Position numbers and translations under genes: made by a program. Under the pieces are notes generated by a model. The model searched no databases and was not told the origin of the DNA. It saw only the letters and a list, made by a program, of their open reading frames with translations. A stretch of 64,000 bases of DNA from assembly GCA_024349765.1 (NCBI GenBank), contig AP026073.1, forward strand, positions 4,340,001 to 4,404,000, given 5' to 3'. Positions 57,685 through 64,000 of this stretch are shown one piece after another (within the stretch, counting starts at the first letter, position 1; each line of letters opens with the position of its first letter). This stretch comes from Streptomyces nigrescens (GTDB lineage Bacteria > Actinomycetota > Actinomycetes > Streptomycetales > Streptomycetaceae).

Positions 57685-58911
57685 GTGACCGCCTCGCTCG
57701 CCTCCGTCGTCCGCCGGCTCGGCCGGCCCGTCACCTACACCCGCTGGCTGCACCTGCTCATGGCCACGGTCGCCGGGGTGCTGACCGGGTTCCTGCACGG
57801 GGGGACGTTCCGGACGGGCGGCTGGGAGACCTGGCTGCGGCTCGCGATGCTGCCGGTCCCGCTCGTCCTCGCGGCCGCGCTGGTGCCGGTGGTCCGGCGG
57901 GTCGAGGGTCTGCAGGCCCAGCTGCTGCTGACGCCGGGCCCGCACGGCCCCGAGCAGCGGGCCGCGTCCGGTATCGCCACCACCCCGTCGGCCCGCTGGC
58001 GCGATCGCGCCCGTACCGCCGGATGGCTGCTGCTGCGGCTGGAGACGGGCGTGGCCGTGACGGCGCTGACCGTCCAACTGCCCATGCTCGCCGTCGCGTT
58101 CGGCATGGCGGCGGCCGGCCGGCCCAGCCATCTGAGCGGCCTGCCGGCCATCGGGGCGCCCCACTGGTGGTACGGCCTGCTCGTGCCGCTCCCCCTCGTG
58201 CTGCTCCTGGCCGTCGCCCTGGGCGCGGGGGCGCTGATGGCCCGTGCCGCGCGGCTGTTGCTGGGCCCCTCCGCGGCCGAACGGCTGGCCGCGCTGGAGG
58301 CCCGTACGGAGCGGCTGCTGGCGCACAACCAGCTGGCCCAGGAGCTGCACGACTCGATCGGGCACGCGCTGACCGTGACCGTGGTGCAGGCGGGGGCGGC
58401 CCGCGCCGCCGGTGCGGCGGAGTTCACCGACCGGGCGCTGGCCGCCATCGAGGAGACCGGGCGGCAGGCGCTCGGCGATCTGGAGCGGGCCCTGCGGCTG
58501 CTGCGCGAGGACGCGCCGCGGCCGGCCGACCGGCCCCTGCTCACCGAGGCCGAGCGGCTGCTGGAGTCCGCCCGGGCCGCCGGCTCCGCGGTCAGCGCCG
58601 AGCTCAGCGGCCCGCTGGCGGACCTGCCCGGGCCGGTCTCCCGGGAGGGGTACCGCATGGTGCAGGAGGCCCTGACCAACGTGCTGCGGCACGCGGGTCC
58701 GGTGCCGGTGTCCGTACGGATCGCGGCCGACGGCGGCGTGCTGGAACTGGATGTCCGCAATCCGCTGCCCGCCGTCCCCGCGGGCCCCGGCAGCGGCGGC
58801 CGCGGCCTGCGCGGCATCCGCGAACGCGCCACACTGCTCGGCGGCGAGGCCCGCACCGGCCCCGCGGACGGCACGTGGCGGGTGAGCGTCCGCCTGCCGC
58901 TGCCCGCCTGA
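57685..58911 (+). CDS. NarL-type sensor histidine kinase
   Basis: 408 residues. About four N-terminal transmembrane helices (within residues 18-190) form the sensor. The HisKA_3 dimerisation helix is QELHDSIGHALTVTVVQAG with the phospho-accepting His222; the HATPase N box is MVQEALTNVLRHAG and the G box GGRGLRGIRERATLLGG. GTG 57685. Its response regulator starts 26 bp after the stop, so the two form a two-component system; the signal is unknown. Confidence 0.94.
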   Translation: MTASLASVVRRLGRPVTYTRWLHLLMATVAGVLTGFLHGGTFRTGGWETWLRLAMLPVPLVLAAALVPVVRRVEGLQAQLLLTPGPHGPEQRAASGIATTPSARWRDRARTAGWLLLRLETGVAVTALTVQLPMLAVAFGMAAAGRPSHLSGLPAIGAPHWWYGLLVPLPLVLLLAVALGAGALMARAARLLLGPSAAERLAALEARTERLLAHNQLAQELHDSIGHALTVTVVQAGAARAAGAAEFTDRALAAIEETGRQALGDLERALRLLREDAPRPADRPLLTEAERLLESARAAGSAVSAELSGPLADLPGPVSREGYRMVQEALTNVLRHAGPVPVSVRIAADGGVLELDVRNPLPAVPAGPGSGGRGLRGIRERATLLGGEARTGPADGTWRVSVRLPLPA

Positions 58912-58925
58912 CCGGCGCCTCCCTC

Positions 58926-58931
58926 TAGGGT
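58926..58931 (+). promoter_or_regulatory. Candidate -10 box for the response regulator
   Basis: TAGGGT ends 6 nt before the GTG at 58938 and there is no ribosome site, so an internal leaderless promoter may supplement transcription from the kinase gene. Confidence 0.35.
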
Positions 58932-58937
58932 GGTGCC

Positions 58938-59597
58938 GTGCCGATATCCGTACTCCTGGTCGACGACGAGCCGCTGGTGCGCGCCGGACTGCGCGCCATT
59001 CTGGAGGCCCAGCCCGACATCGAGGTGACGGGGGAGGCGGGTGACGGGGCCGCCGTGGTCCCGCTGGTGCGGCAACTGCGGCCGGACGTGGTCGCCATGG
59101 ACGTACGGATGCCGCTGCTGGACGGGATCGAGGCGACCCGCGCGGTGCTCCGGACGATCACCGACCCGCCGCGGATCCTCGTCGTCACCACCTTCGAGGC
59201 GGACGAGTACGTCTACGAGGCGCTGCGCGCGGGCGCGGACGGTTTTCTGCTCAAGCGGTCCCGGCCGGCCGAGATCGTGCACGCGGTGCGGCTGGTCGCG
59301 GAGGGCTCCTCGCTGCTGTTCCCGGCGTCGCTGCGGGCCATGGCCGCGGAGCGGCGCAACGACCGGGCCCGGGCGGAGTTGGAGCGGGCCGCGCTGACGG
59401 GCCGGGAGCGCGAGGTACTGCGGCTGATGTGCCGCGGACTGTCGAACGCCGAGATCGCCGCGGAGCTGGTGGTGGGGGCCGAGACGGTCAAGACGCACGT
59501 CAGCGCGGTGCTGGCGAAGCTGGGCGCCCGGGACCGCACCCAGGCCGTGATCGCCGCCTACGAGTCCGGGTTCGTGACGCCGGGGACGGTCGGGTGA
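58938..59597 (+). CDS. NarL/LuxR-type response regulator
   Basis: 219 residues. Receiver domain (about 1-120): acidic pocket DDEP, phosphorylation site Asp55 in AMDVRMPLLDG, switch residues in VTTFEADEY and FLLKRSRP. LuxR-type HTH (about 150-210): LTGREREVLRLMCRGLSNAEIAAEL, then VKTHVSAVLAKLGARDRTQAV. It pairs with the histidine kinase upstream. Confidence 0.96.
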   Translation: MPISVLLVDDEPLVRAGLRAILEAQPDIEVTGEAGDGAAVVPLVRQLRPDVVAMDVRMPLLDGIEATRAVLRTITDPPRILVVTTFEADEYVYEALRAGADGFLLKRSRPAEIVHAVRLVAEGSSLLFPASLRAMAAERRNDRARAELERAALTGREREVLRLMCRGLSNAEIAAELVVGAETVKTHVSAVLAKLGARDRTQAVIAAYESGFVTPGTVG

Positions 59598-59694
59598 GCG
59601 GGGGCCGGCCCCTGCCGCGGCCCCGGGCGGGGCTCGCCGCACACCGTCTGACCGGCTACGATCCGCCACACACGGAAAGCTAGGGAGACGGACG

Positions 59695-60852
59695 TTGGGG
59701 CGGCTCACCGGCGGGGACCCCTCGCTGCTGCGACGGATCAACTCCGCGGTGGTGCTGGACGCGCTGCGCGCCGCGGACGCCGCCACGCTCACCCATCTGG
59801 TCCAGGTGACGGGCCTGTCACGGCCCACGGTCGAGGGCGTGGTCGAGGGGCTCATCGAGAGCGGCCTGGTCGTCGAGGTGCCCGCCGAGGAGGGCGAGGC
59901 GCGCCGGCAGGGCCGCCCGGCCCGCCGCTTCCGGTTCCGTACCGAGGCCGGTCATCTGCTGGGCATCGAGATCGGGCCGCACCGCATCGTGGCGCTGCTG
60001 TCGGATCTGAGCGGCCGGGTGCTGGACACCGCGCAACGCACCGTCGAGGAGGGCGCCCCGGCCGATGAGCGGCTGGACCGGGTGCGGGCCGTGGTGGCGG
60101 ATCTGCTGCGGCGCACCGGCGTGCCGCGCCGCAGCCTGCGGGCCGTCGGCGTGGCCAGCCCGGGCATCGTGGAGGCGGACGGCACGGTACGGCTGGGCAC
60201 CGCGCTGCCCGGCTGGACGGGGCTGCCGCTGGGCGACCGGCTGCGGCGGTCGTTCCGCTGTCCGGTGCTGGTCGAGAACGACGCCAACGCGGCGGCGGTG
60301 GCCGAGCACTGGCAGGGCGCGGCGACCGGCTCGGACGACCTCGTCTTCGTGCTGGCGGGGCTCAGCCCGGGTGCCGGTGCGCTGATCGGCGGGCGGCTGC
60401 ACCGCGGGTTCGGCGGCGCGGCCGGGGAGATCGGCGCGCTGCATCTGCTCGGGCGGGAGGCGACCCCGGAGACGCTGCTGTCGACGACCGGGAAGCCGCT
60501 GCATCCGCTGGACGAGGCGCAGGTCGCGGCGGTGTTCGCGGCGGCCGGGCAGGGTGATGCGCGGGCCCGGGACGCGGTGGACCGGTTCATCCGGCGGCTG
60601 GTGCACGACGTCGCCGCGCTGGTGCTGGCACTCGATCCGGAGCTGGTGGTGATCGGCGGCTGGGCGACCGGGCTGGCCGGCGTACTGGGGCCGCTGCGCG
60701 GCGAGTTGGCGCGCTACTGCCTTCGGCCGCCGCGGGTCGTACTGTCCCAGCTGGGCGAGGCGGCGGTGGCGACCGGTGCGCTGCGGCTGGCCCTCGACCA
60801 CGTCGAGGGGGAACTCTTCGCGGTGGAGGGGACCGTGACGGCCCGTCGGTGA
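59695..60852 (+). CDS. ROK-family transcriptional regulator
   Basis: 385 residues. An N-terminal winged helix (about 12-70: INSAVVLDALRAADAATLTHLVQVTGLSRPTVEGVVEGL) is followed by a sugar-kinase-like ROK fold: GIEIGPHRIVALL, VGVASPGIVEADG, VLVENDANAAAVAEHW. The usual CXCGXXGC zinc motif of ROK repressors is not seen near LHLLGREATPETLL, which is unusual. A TTG start at 59695 follows GGGAG by 7 nt. It is convergent with the GntR gene; ligand likely a sugar or sugar phosphate (inference). Confidence 0.88.
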   Translation: MGRLTGGDPSLLRRINSAVVLDALRAADAATLTHLVQVTGLSRPTVEGVVEGLIESGLVVEVPAEEGEARRQGRPARRFRFRTEAGHLLGIEIGPHRIVALLSDLSGRVLDTAQRTVEEGAPADERLDRVRAVVADLLRRTGVPRRSLRAVGVASPGIVEADGTVRLGTALPGWTGLPLGDRLRRSFRCPVLVENDANAAAVAEHWQGAATGSDDLVFVLAGLSPGAGALIGGRLHRGFGGAAGEIGALHLLGREATPETLLSTTGKPLHPLDEAQVAAVFAAAGQGDARARDAVDRFIRRLVHDVAALVLALDPELVVIGGWATGLAGVLGPLRGELARYCLRPPRVVLSQLGEAAVATGALRLALDHVEGELFAVEGTVTARR

Positions 60853-60864
60853 GCCGTCACCCCT

Positions 60865-60879
60865 CCCCGCGGCGCGGGG
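60865..60879. terminator. Short bidirectional hairpin
   Basis: CCCCGCG-G-CGCGGGG between the convergent ROK and GntR genes; effective stem 6 bp with a 3-nt loop. Confidence 0.4.
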
Positions 60880-61626
60880 TCAGCCCGCGAGCAGGGCCAC
60901 CGCGTCGCGCTCGCCGAACGTCAGCCGGCAGGTGTCGGCGCGGTACGTGGACACCGCGACCGCGGTCGGGCGTCCCGCGGAGACATAGCGGGTCGTGACG
61001 ACCAGAACGGGCGCGCCGGGAAGGCGGTCGAGCTGCTTGGCGTCCTCGGCCCGGGCGGAGCCCAGCTCCACCGTGCGGTCCTGGCCCTCCAGCTCGCGCT
61101 CCTGGAGTGCGCGCAGCACGGCACGGGCGCGGCCGGGGGCGCTGAGCGCGGCCGCCGCGTCGTATCCGGGGACCACGGCCGCCGGTACGTACAGCAGCTC
61201 GGCGGCGACCGGGCGGCCGTCGGTGACCCGGCTGCGGCGCACGACGTGGACCTGTTCGCCGGGGGCGGTGTCCAGCAGCCGCGCCACCTCGGCCGGGACC
61301 GTGTCGCTCTCGGCGGCGTCGACCGGCTGCCAGTCGTCGCCGGGGACGCCGGGCCAGGTGTGCCGGACGGGGTCGACGGCGACGTCGGCGCGCGGCGGGG
61401 CGACGGTGGTGCCGACGCCGCGGCGGCGCTGGAGCCGGCCCTCCAGCTCCAGTTGTTCGAGCGCCTGCCGGAGCGTGGCCCGGGCGACCCCGAACCGGGC
61501 CGCCAACTCACGCTCGTTGGGCAGAACCTCACCGACCGCGAACTCCGAGTCCAGCGCCTCGCTGAGCACGGTCTTGAGGTGCCAGTACTTCGGCTCCGGC
61601 ACCGTGTCGAGTTGCGTGGTCCCCAC
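60880..61626 (-). CDS. GntR/HutC-family regulator with UTRA domain
   Basis: 248 residues. Winged helix at about 10-75: PKYWHLKTVLSEALDSEFA, then LPNERELAARFGVARATLRQALEQLELEGRLQRRRGVGTTVA. The C-terminal UTRA ligand domain ends FGERDAVALLAG. GTG 61626 has GGAGGA at about 5 nt. This is the subfamily of DasR/NagR; a perfect TTGGTC-AA-GACCAA palindrome resembling their operator lies 156 bp upstream. It is not DasR itself by sequence as I recall DasR. Confidence 0.92.
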   Translation of the reverse strand: MGTTQLDTVPEPKYWHLKTVLSEALDSEFAVGEVLPNERELAARFGVARATLRQALEQLELEGRLQRRRGVGTTVAPPRADVAVDPVRHTWPGVPGDDWQPVDAAESDTVPAEVARLLDTAPGEQVHVVRRSRVTDGRPVAAELLYVPAAVVPGYDAAAALSAPGRARAVLRALQERELEGQDRTVELGSARAEDAKQLDRLPGAPVLVVTTRYVSAGRPTAVAVSTYRADTCRLTFGERDAVALLAG

Positions 61627-61781
61627 CCTGTCCTCCGCACTGGCGGCTGCCCGCGGGGCAGCGCCCCCTGGGATCCGGGCCCGCACCCGGGCCGTGCGGG
61701 ACGGCCCGTTCGCGCACCCTTTATGAGCGCTTCTTTATTAAAGGTTGTTGCAGTATCCCGACGATATGGCCGCCCCCACCC

Positions 61782-61795
61782 TTGGTCAAGACCAA
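61782..61795. promoter_or_regulatory. dre-like palindrome upstream of the GntR gene
   Basis: TTGGTCAAGACCAA, a perfect 14-bp palindrome. It resembles the DasR-responsive element core TGGTCTAGACCA. It is between the GntR start (61626) and the end of the EamA-sigma frame (61865), on which it cannot act as a promoter operator because that gene ends there. Confidence 0.55.
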
Positions 61796-61864
61796 TCCCG
61801 CCACCGATTGACGAAGCGCCGCGCGACGAGGACAGCCCGGGAGGCCCGATCCGCGGGCCCCGGC

Positions 61865-62749
61865 TCACCGCGTGGCCAGTGCCCCGAGCTTGTCCGGGTT
61901 GCGCACGATGTAGACGGTCCGGATCCGGCCGTCCTGGACGCCGAGCTGAATGACCGTGTCCGGTACGCCGTCCTGGTGCGCCAGCACGGCGAGCCCGCCG
62001 TTGAGCGCGCACAGGGTGAACTCCAGCCCGGCCGGCATGGACTTGGCGACGCCGAGGAGGAAGCGGGCGACCTTGTCGGCGGACTCGATGATCCGCAGCG
62101 GCGCCTTGGCCTTGCCGCCGCTGTCGCCGACCAGCCGGGCGTCCGCCGCCAGCAGGCTCAGCAGCCCCGCCAGGTCGTCACCGGCCGCCGCGGCCAGGAA
62201 CCGTTCGGTCAGATCGCGCTGCTGCTCCGGATCCACCTCGTAGCGCGGGCTGCCCTCCTCGACGTGGCGCCGGGCCCGGCCCGCCAGTTGGCGCACCGCG
62301 GCCTCGCTCCGGTCGAGGACCGCGCCGATCTCCGCGTAGGGGTAGCCGAACGCCTCGCGCAGTACGAACACCGCGCGTTCCAGAGGGGAGAGCGACTCCA
62401 TGACGACGAGCACCGCGAGGGTCACGGTCTCGGCGAACACCGCCCGCTCCGCGCCGTCCGGCGGGCTCCCGGCGGCGTCCGTCGCCAGCGGCTCGGGCAA
62501 CCAGGGCCCCACGTAGGACTCGCGCCGCGACTGGACCTGGCGCAGCCGGTCGATGGCCAGCCGGGTGGTGATCCGTACGAGGAAGGCGCGCGGCTCGCGG
62601 ACCTCGGCGCGCTCCACGCCGGCCCAGCGCAACCAGGCGTCCTGCACCACGTCCTCGGCGTCGGCCACCCGGCCGAGCATCCGGTAGGCCACCCCGAACA
62701 GAACGGGCCGGTATTCCTCGAAGACCTCGGTCGCGGTATCGCTTCGCAC
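61865..62749 (-). other. Alternative: free ECF sigma factor starting inside the fused frame
   Basis: GTG at 62749 (VRSDTATEVFEEY) would give a SigJ-type sigma factor of 294 residues with the usual N-terminus. The sequence before it (GGTGGGATGGGCG) is only weakly ribosome-site-like. If this start is used, the upstream gene has merely lost its stop codon. Confidence 0.4.
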
Positions 62750-63700
62750 CCGCCCATCCCACCCGCCGACCCGGCCGTTGTCCAGCGCAAACGCCCCGGT
62801 GCGAGCCACGCCACTGCCCCGGCGGGCGAGGCGCGGCCGCACCCCGGCGCCCAGCACCACGCCCGCGCCCACCAGCAGGCTGCCGCCCAGCTGGGCCGGG
62901 CCGTATCCGCCGGTTCCGACCAGTGGCGCGGTGAGTGCGGCGAACACCGGGATCAGGCCGGAGAAGAGAGTGGCGCGTTGGACGCCGATCCGCTGGATGC
63001 CGGCGTACCAGCAGACGAAGCCGACGACGGTGACGATGACGGCCTGCCAACCGAGGGCGGCCGCCTCGACCGCGTCCGGCATCCGCAGCCGGCCGGCGCC
63101 CCCGGTGACCGCGCCGACGACGGTGGCCTCCACCGCGGCGAGCGCGCTGACCACCGCCGACAGCAGCCGGGGGCCGAGCGGCGGCAGGACGGGCACCGCC
63201 AGTACGGCGAAGCCCACCTCCCCGCACAGCGCGGCCACCGACCAGAACAGGCCCGGCGCGTCGGTGCGTCCCCACCCCTGGACGACCCAGGCGCCGGCGG
63301 CCACCAGGAGGGCGCCGCGTACCACGGCCGGGCTCGGCCGGCGCCCCGCCAGGGTGGGCACGAGCACGGCGACGACCACCGGGGCACAGCCGACGAACAC
63401 CCCCGGCACGGCCGGTTCCGCGGTGCGTTCGGCCGCCAGGATCGCGAGGTTGAAGCCGAGCATGCCGAGGGCGGCGAGCAGGGCGAGGCGTCCCCACTGG
63501 CGGCCGGTGAGGGCGCGCAGCGGCGGGCCGGCGCGGCGGCCGACGAGGGCGAGCAGGATCAGGGCGGCGAGGCCGTAGCGCAGGGCCTGGCCGCCCGCCC
63601 ACGGGTAGTCGCCCAGCAGGCTGTTGGCGGTGAAGGAGCCGCCCACCAGGAAGCAGGCGAAGGCGGCGCAGAGCGCGCCGTGCAGCGGAGTCCGGTTCAT
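61865..63700 (-). CDS. EamA-family transporter joined in frame to an ECF sigma factor (SigJ-type)
   Basis: One uninterrupted frame of 611 codons. Residues about 1-300 are an EamA/DMT transporter with about ten hydrophobic helices (MNRTPLHGALCAAFACFLVGG ...; GVRPRLARRG). A ~20-residue linker (SGVARTGAFALDNGRVGGWD) follows. The rest (about 320-611) is an ECF sigma: region 2 EVFEEYRPVLFGVAYRMLG ... DAEDVVQDAWLRW, region 4 LSPLERAVFVLREAFGYPYAEI, and a C-terminal SnoaL-like domain as in SigJ. A GTG at 62749 could start a free sigma. I checked codons around the junction and saw no stop. Confidence 0.75.
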   Translation of the reverse strand: MNRTPLHGALCAAFACFLVGGSFTANSLLGDYPWAGGQALRYGLAALILLALVGRRAGPPLRALTGRQWGRLALLAALGMLGFNLAILAAERTAEPAVPGVFVGCAPVVVAVLVPTLAGRRPSPAVVRGALLVAAGAWVVQGWGRTDAPGLFWSVAALCGEVGFAVLAVPVLPPLGPRLLSAVVSALAAVEATVVGAVTGGAGRLRMPDAVEAAALGWQAVIVTVVGFVCWYAGIQRIGVQRATLFSGLIPVFAALTAPLVGTGGYGPAQLGGSLLVGAGVVLGAGVRPRLARRGSGVARTGAFALDNGRVGGWDGRVRSDTATEVFEEYRPVLFGVAYRMLGRVADAEDVVQDAWLRWAGVERAEVREPRAFLVRITTRLAIDRLRQVQSRRESYVGPWLPEPLATDAAGSPPDGAERAVFAETVTLAVLVVMESLSPLERAVFVLREAFGYPYAEIGAVLDRSEAAVRQLAGRARRHVEEGSPRYEVDPEQQRDLTERFLAAAAGDDLAGLLSLLAADARLVGDSGGKAKAPLRIIESADKVARFLLGVAKSMPAGLEFTLCALNGGLAVLAHQDGVPDTVIQLGVQDGRIRTVYIVRNPDKLGALATR

Positions 63701-63724
63701 GAGACGGACGCTAGGAAGAGCGGC

Positions 63725-63769
63725 GGACCGTCTTAAGGTCCACTTCAGCGGCTGCGTAGGGGACCACTT
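63725..63769. promoter_or_regulatory. Direct and inverted repeats between eamA-sigma and mocR
   Basis: GGACC (63725-63729) and GGTCC (63737-63741) form an inverted repeat; GGTCCACTT (63737-63745) and GGACCACTT (63761-63769) form a direct repeat 24 bp apart. MocR-family regulators often bind such arrangements in front of themselves and a divergent target gene. Confidence 0.5.
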
Positions 63770-63795
63770 GGCGGCGGCGGAACGGGGGACCTGCG

Positions 63796-64000
63796 ATGTC
63801 TGACGACAACGGGCGTGCCGGCGACGGGAGTTGGACCGCCGCCTGGGAGCTGCTGCTGCCGACGGCCGGCGCGCCCCGGCGGCGGCGCGGCCGCGCGCTC
63901 CAGGAGGCGCTGCGCGAGGCGGTCCGATCGGGCCGGCTGGCGGCCGGGACCCGGCTGCCGTCGGGCCGGGAACTGGCCGCCGATCTCGGGGTCTCGCGCG
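63796..64000 (+). CDS. MocR-family PLP-dependent transcriptional regulator, 3' end missing
   Basis: The visible 68 residues form a GntR-type winged helix: RGRALQEALREAVRSGRLAA, then GTRLPSGRELAADLGVSR, preceded by SWTAAWELLLPTAGAP. In MocR proteins this N-terminus (with its extra upstream helix) leads into an aminotransferase-like domain. Being divergent from an EamA transporter, a common MocR arrangement, supports the call. The rest lies off the right edge. Confidence 0.85.
   Translation, partial: MSDDNGRAGDGSWTAAWELLLPTAGAPRRRRGRALQEALREAVRSGRLAAGTRLPSGRELAADLGVSR

Noticed and set aside
61865-62749. Two independent genes for EamA and ECF sigma
   Set aside because: No in-frame stop separates them in this sequence; kept as an alternative rather than the main call.

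Overview
The window is high-GC DNA with strong third-position G/C bias, GTG/TTG starts, frequent start/stop overlaps and long perfect GC hairpins after genes. Gene content (DasR-like GntR regulator, SSI-type protease inhibitor, secreted tripeptidyl aminopeptidase, F420-type LLM oxidoreductase, MurT/GatD, c-di-AMP riboswitch before an NlpC/P60 gene) points to Streptomyces or a close relative. It reads as chromosomal core to near-core sequence. I see no rRNA or tRNA gene, transposase, phage gene or CRISPR array.

Left part (1-23 kb). An SDR fragment, Ogt, a small unknown protein and a cytochrome P450 come first. A minus-strand glyoxylate module (gcl, hydroxypyruvate isomerase, tartronate semialdehyde reductase) follows; gcl and hyi each carry a TTCC-N7-GGAA/T palindrome upstream. 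Next are an acyl-CoA dehydrogenase divergent from a TetR regulator with two palindromes between them, peptide deformylase, the MurT-GatD lipid II amidation pair, phosphofructokinase, a CtaG-like oxidase assembly protein with a 52-residue membrane protein, an SSI-like inhibitor with predicted P1 Arg, a DJ-1/PfpI protein, PlsC, an epimerase, a bacterial-type PARG macrodomain protein, a YbaK protein and a secreted S33 peptidase.

Middle (23-45 kb). A four-gene set encodes three roadblock/LC7 proteins and one PATAN/DUF4388-like protein, with no GTPase or kinase. The urease cluster ureABCFGD (no ureE) is on the minus strand. An M28 peptidase follows, then an orphan Phd/YefM antitoxin divergent from a ClpP paralogue across a perfect ATGTACA-TCC-TGTACAT operator. 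A ydaO-type c-di-AMP riboswitch precedes an NlpC/P60 hydrolase. bioF is divergent from bioB-bioA-bioD, so the last four steps of biotin synthesis are complete. Two methyltransferases, an RHH/Fic-like toxin-antitoxin pair with its own 20-bp palindrome, an APC permease, an LLM oxidoreductase and a GNAT protein follow.

Right part (45-64 kb). Two overlapping CNNM/CorC membrane proteins are followed by a gene-free stretch of about 470 bp packed with nested repeats. Then come a GDSL hydrolase with a likely leaderless start, a Ser/Thr kinase fused to an extracellular amino-acid-type solute-binding domain, purB, a Mug glycosylase, a tight operon of secreted phosphoesterase, MFS transporter and beta-propeller protein, a NarL-type two-component system, a ROK regulator, a GntR regulator with a dre-like palindrome upstream, one continuous frame joining an EamA transporter to an ECF sigma factor, and the start of a divergent MocR regulator.

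The least explained signals are the roadblock/PATAN operon, the antitoxin-ClpP divergon, the kinase-solute-binding fusion, the EamA-sigma fusion and the nested repeat at 48.1-48.5 kb.
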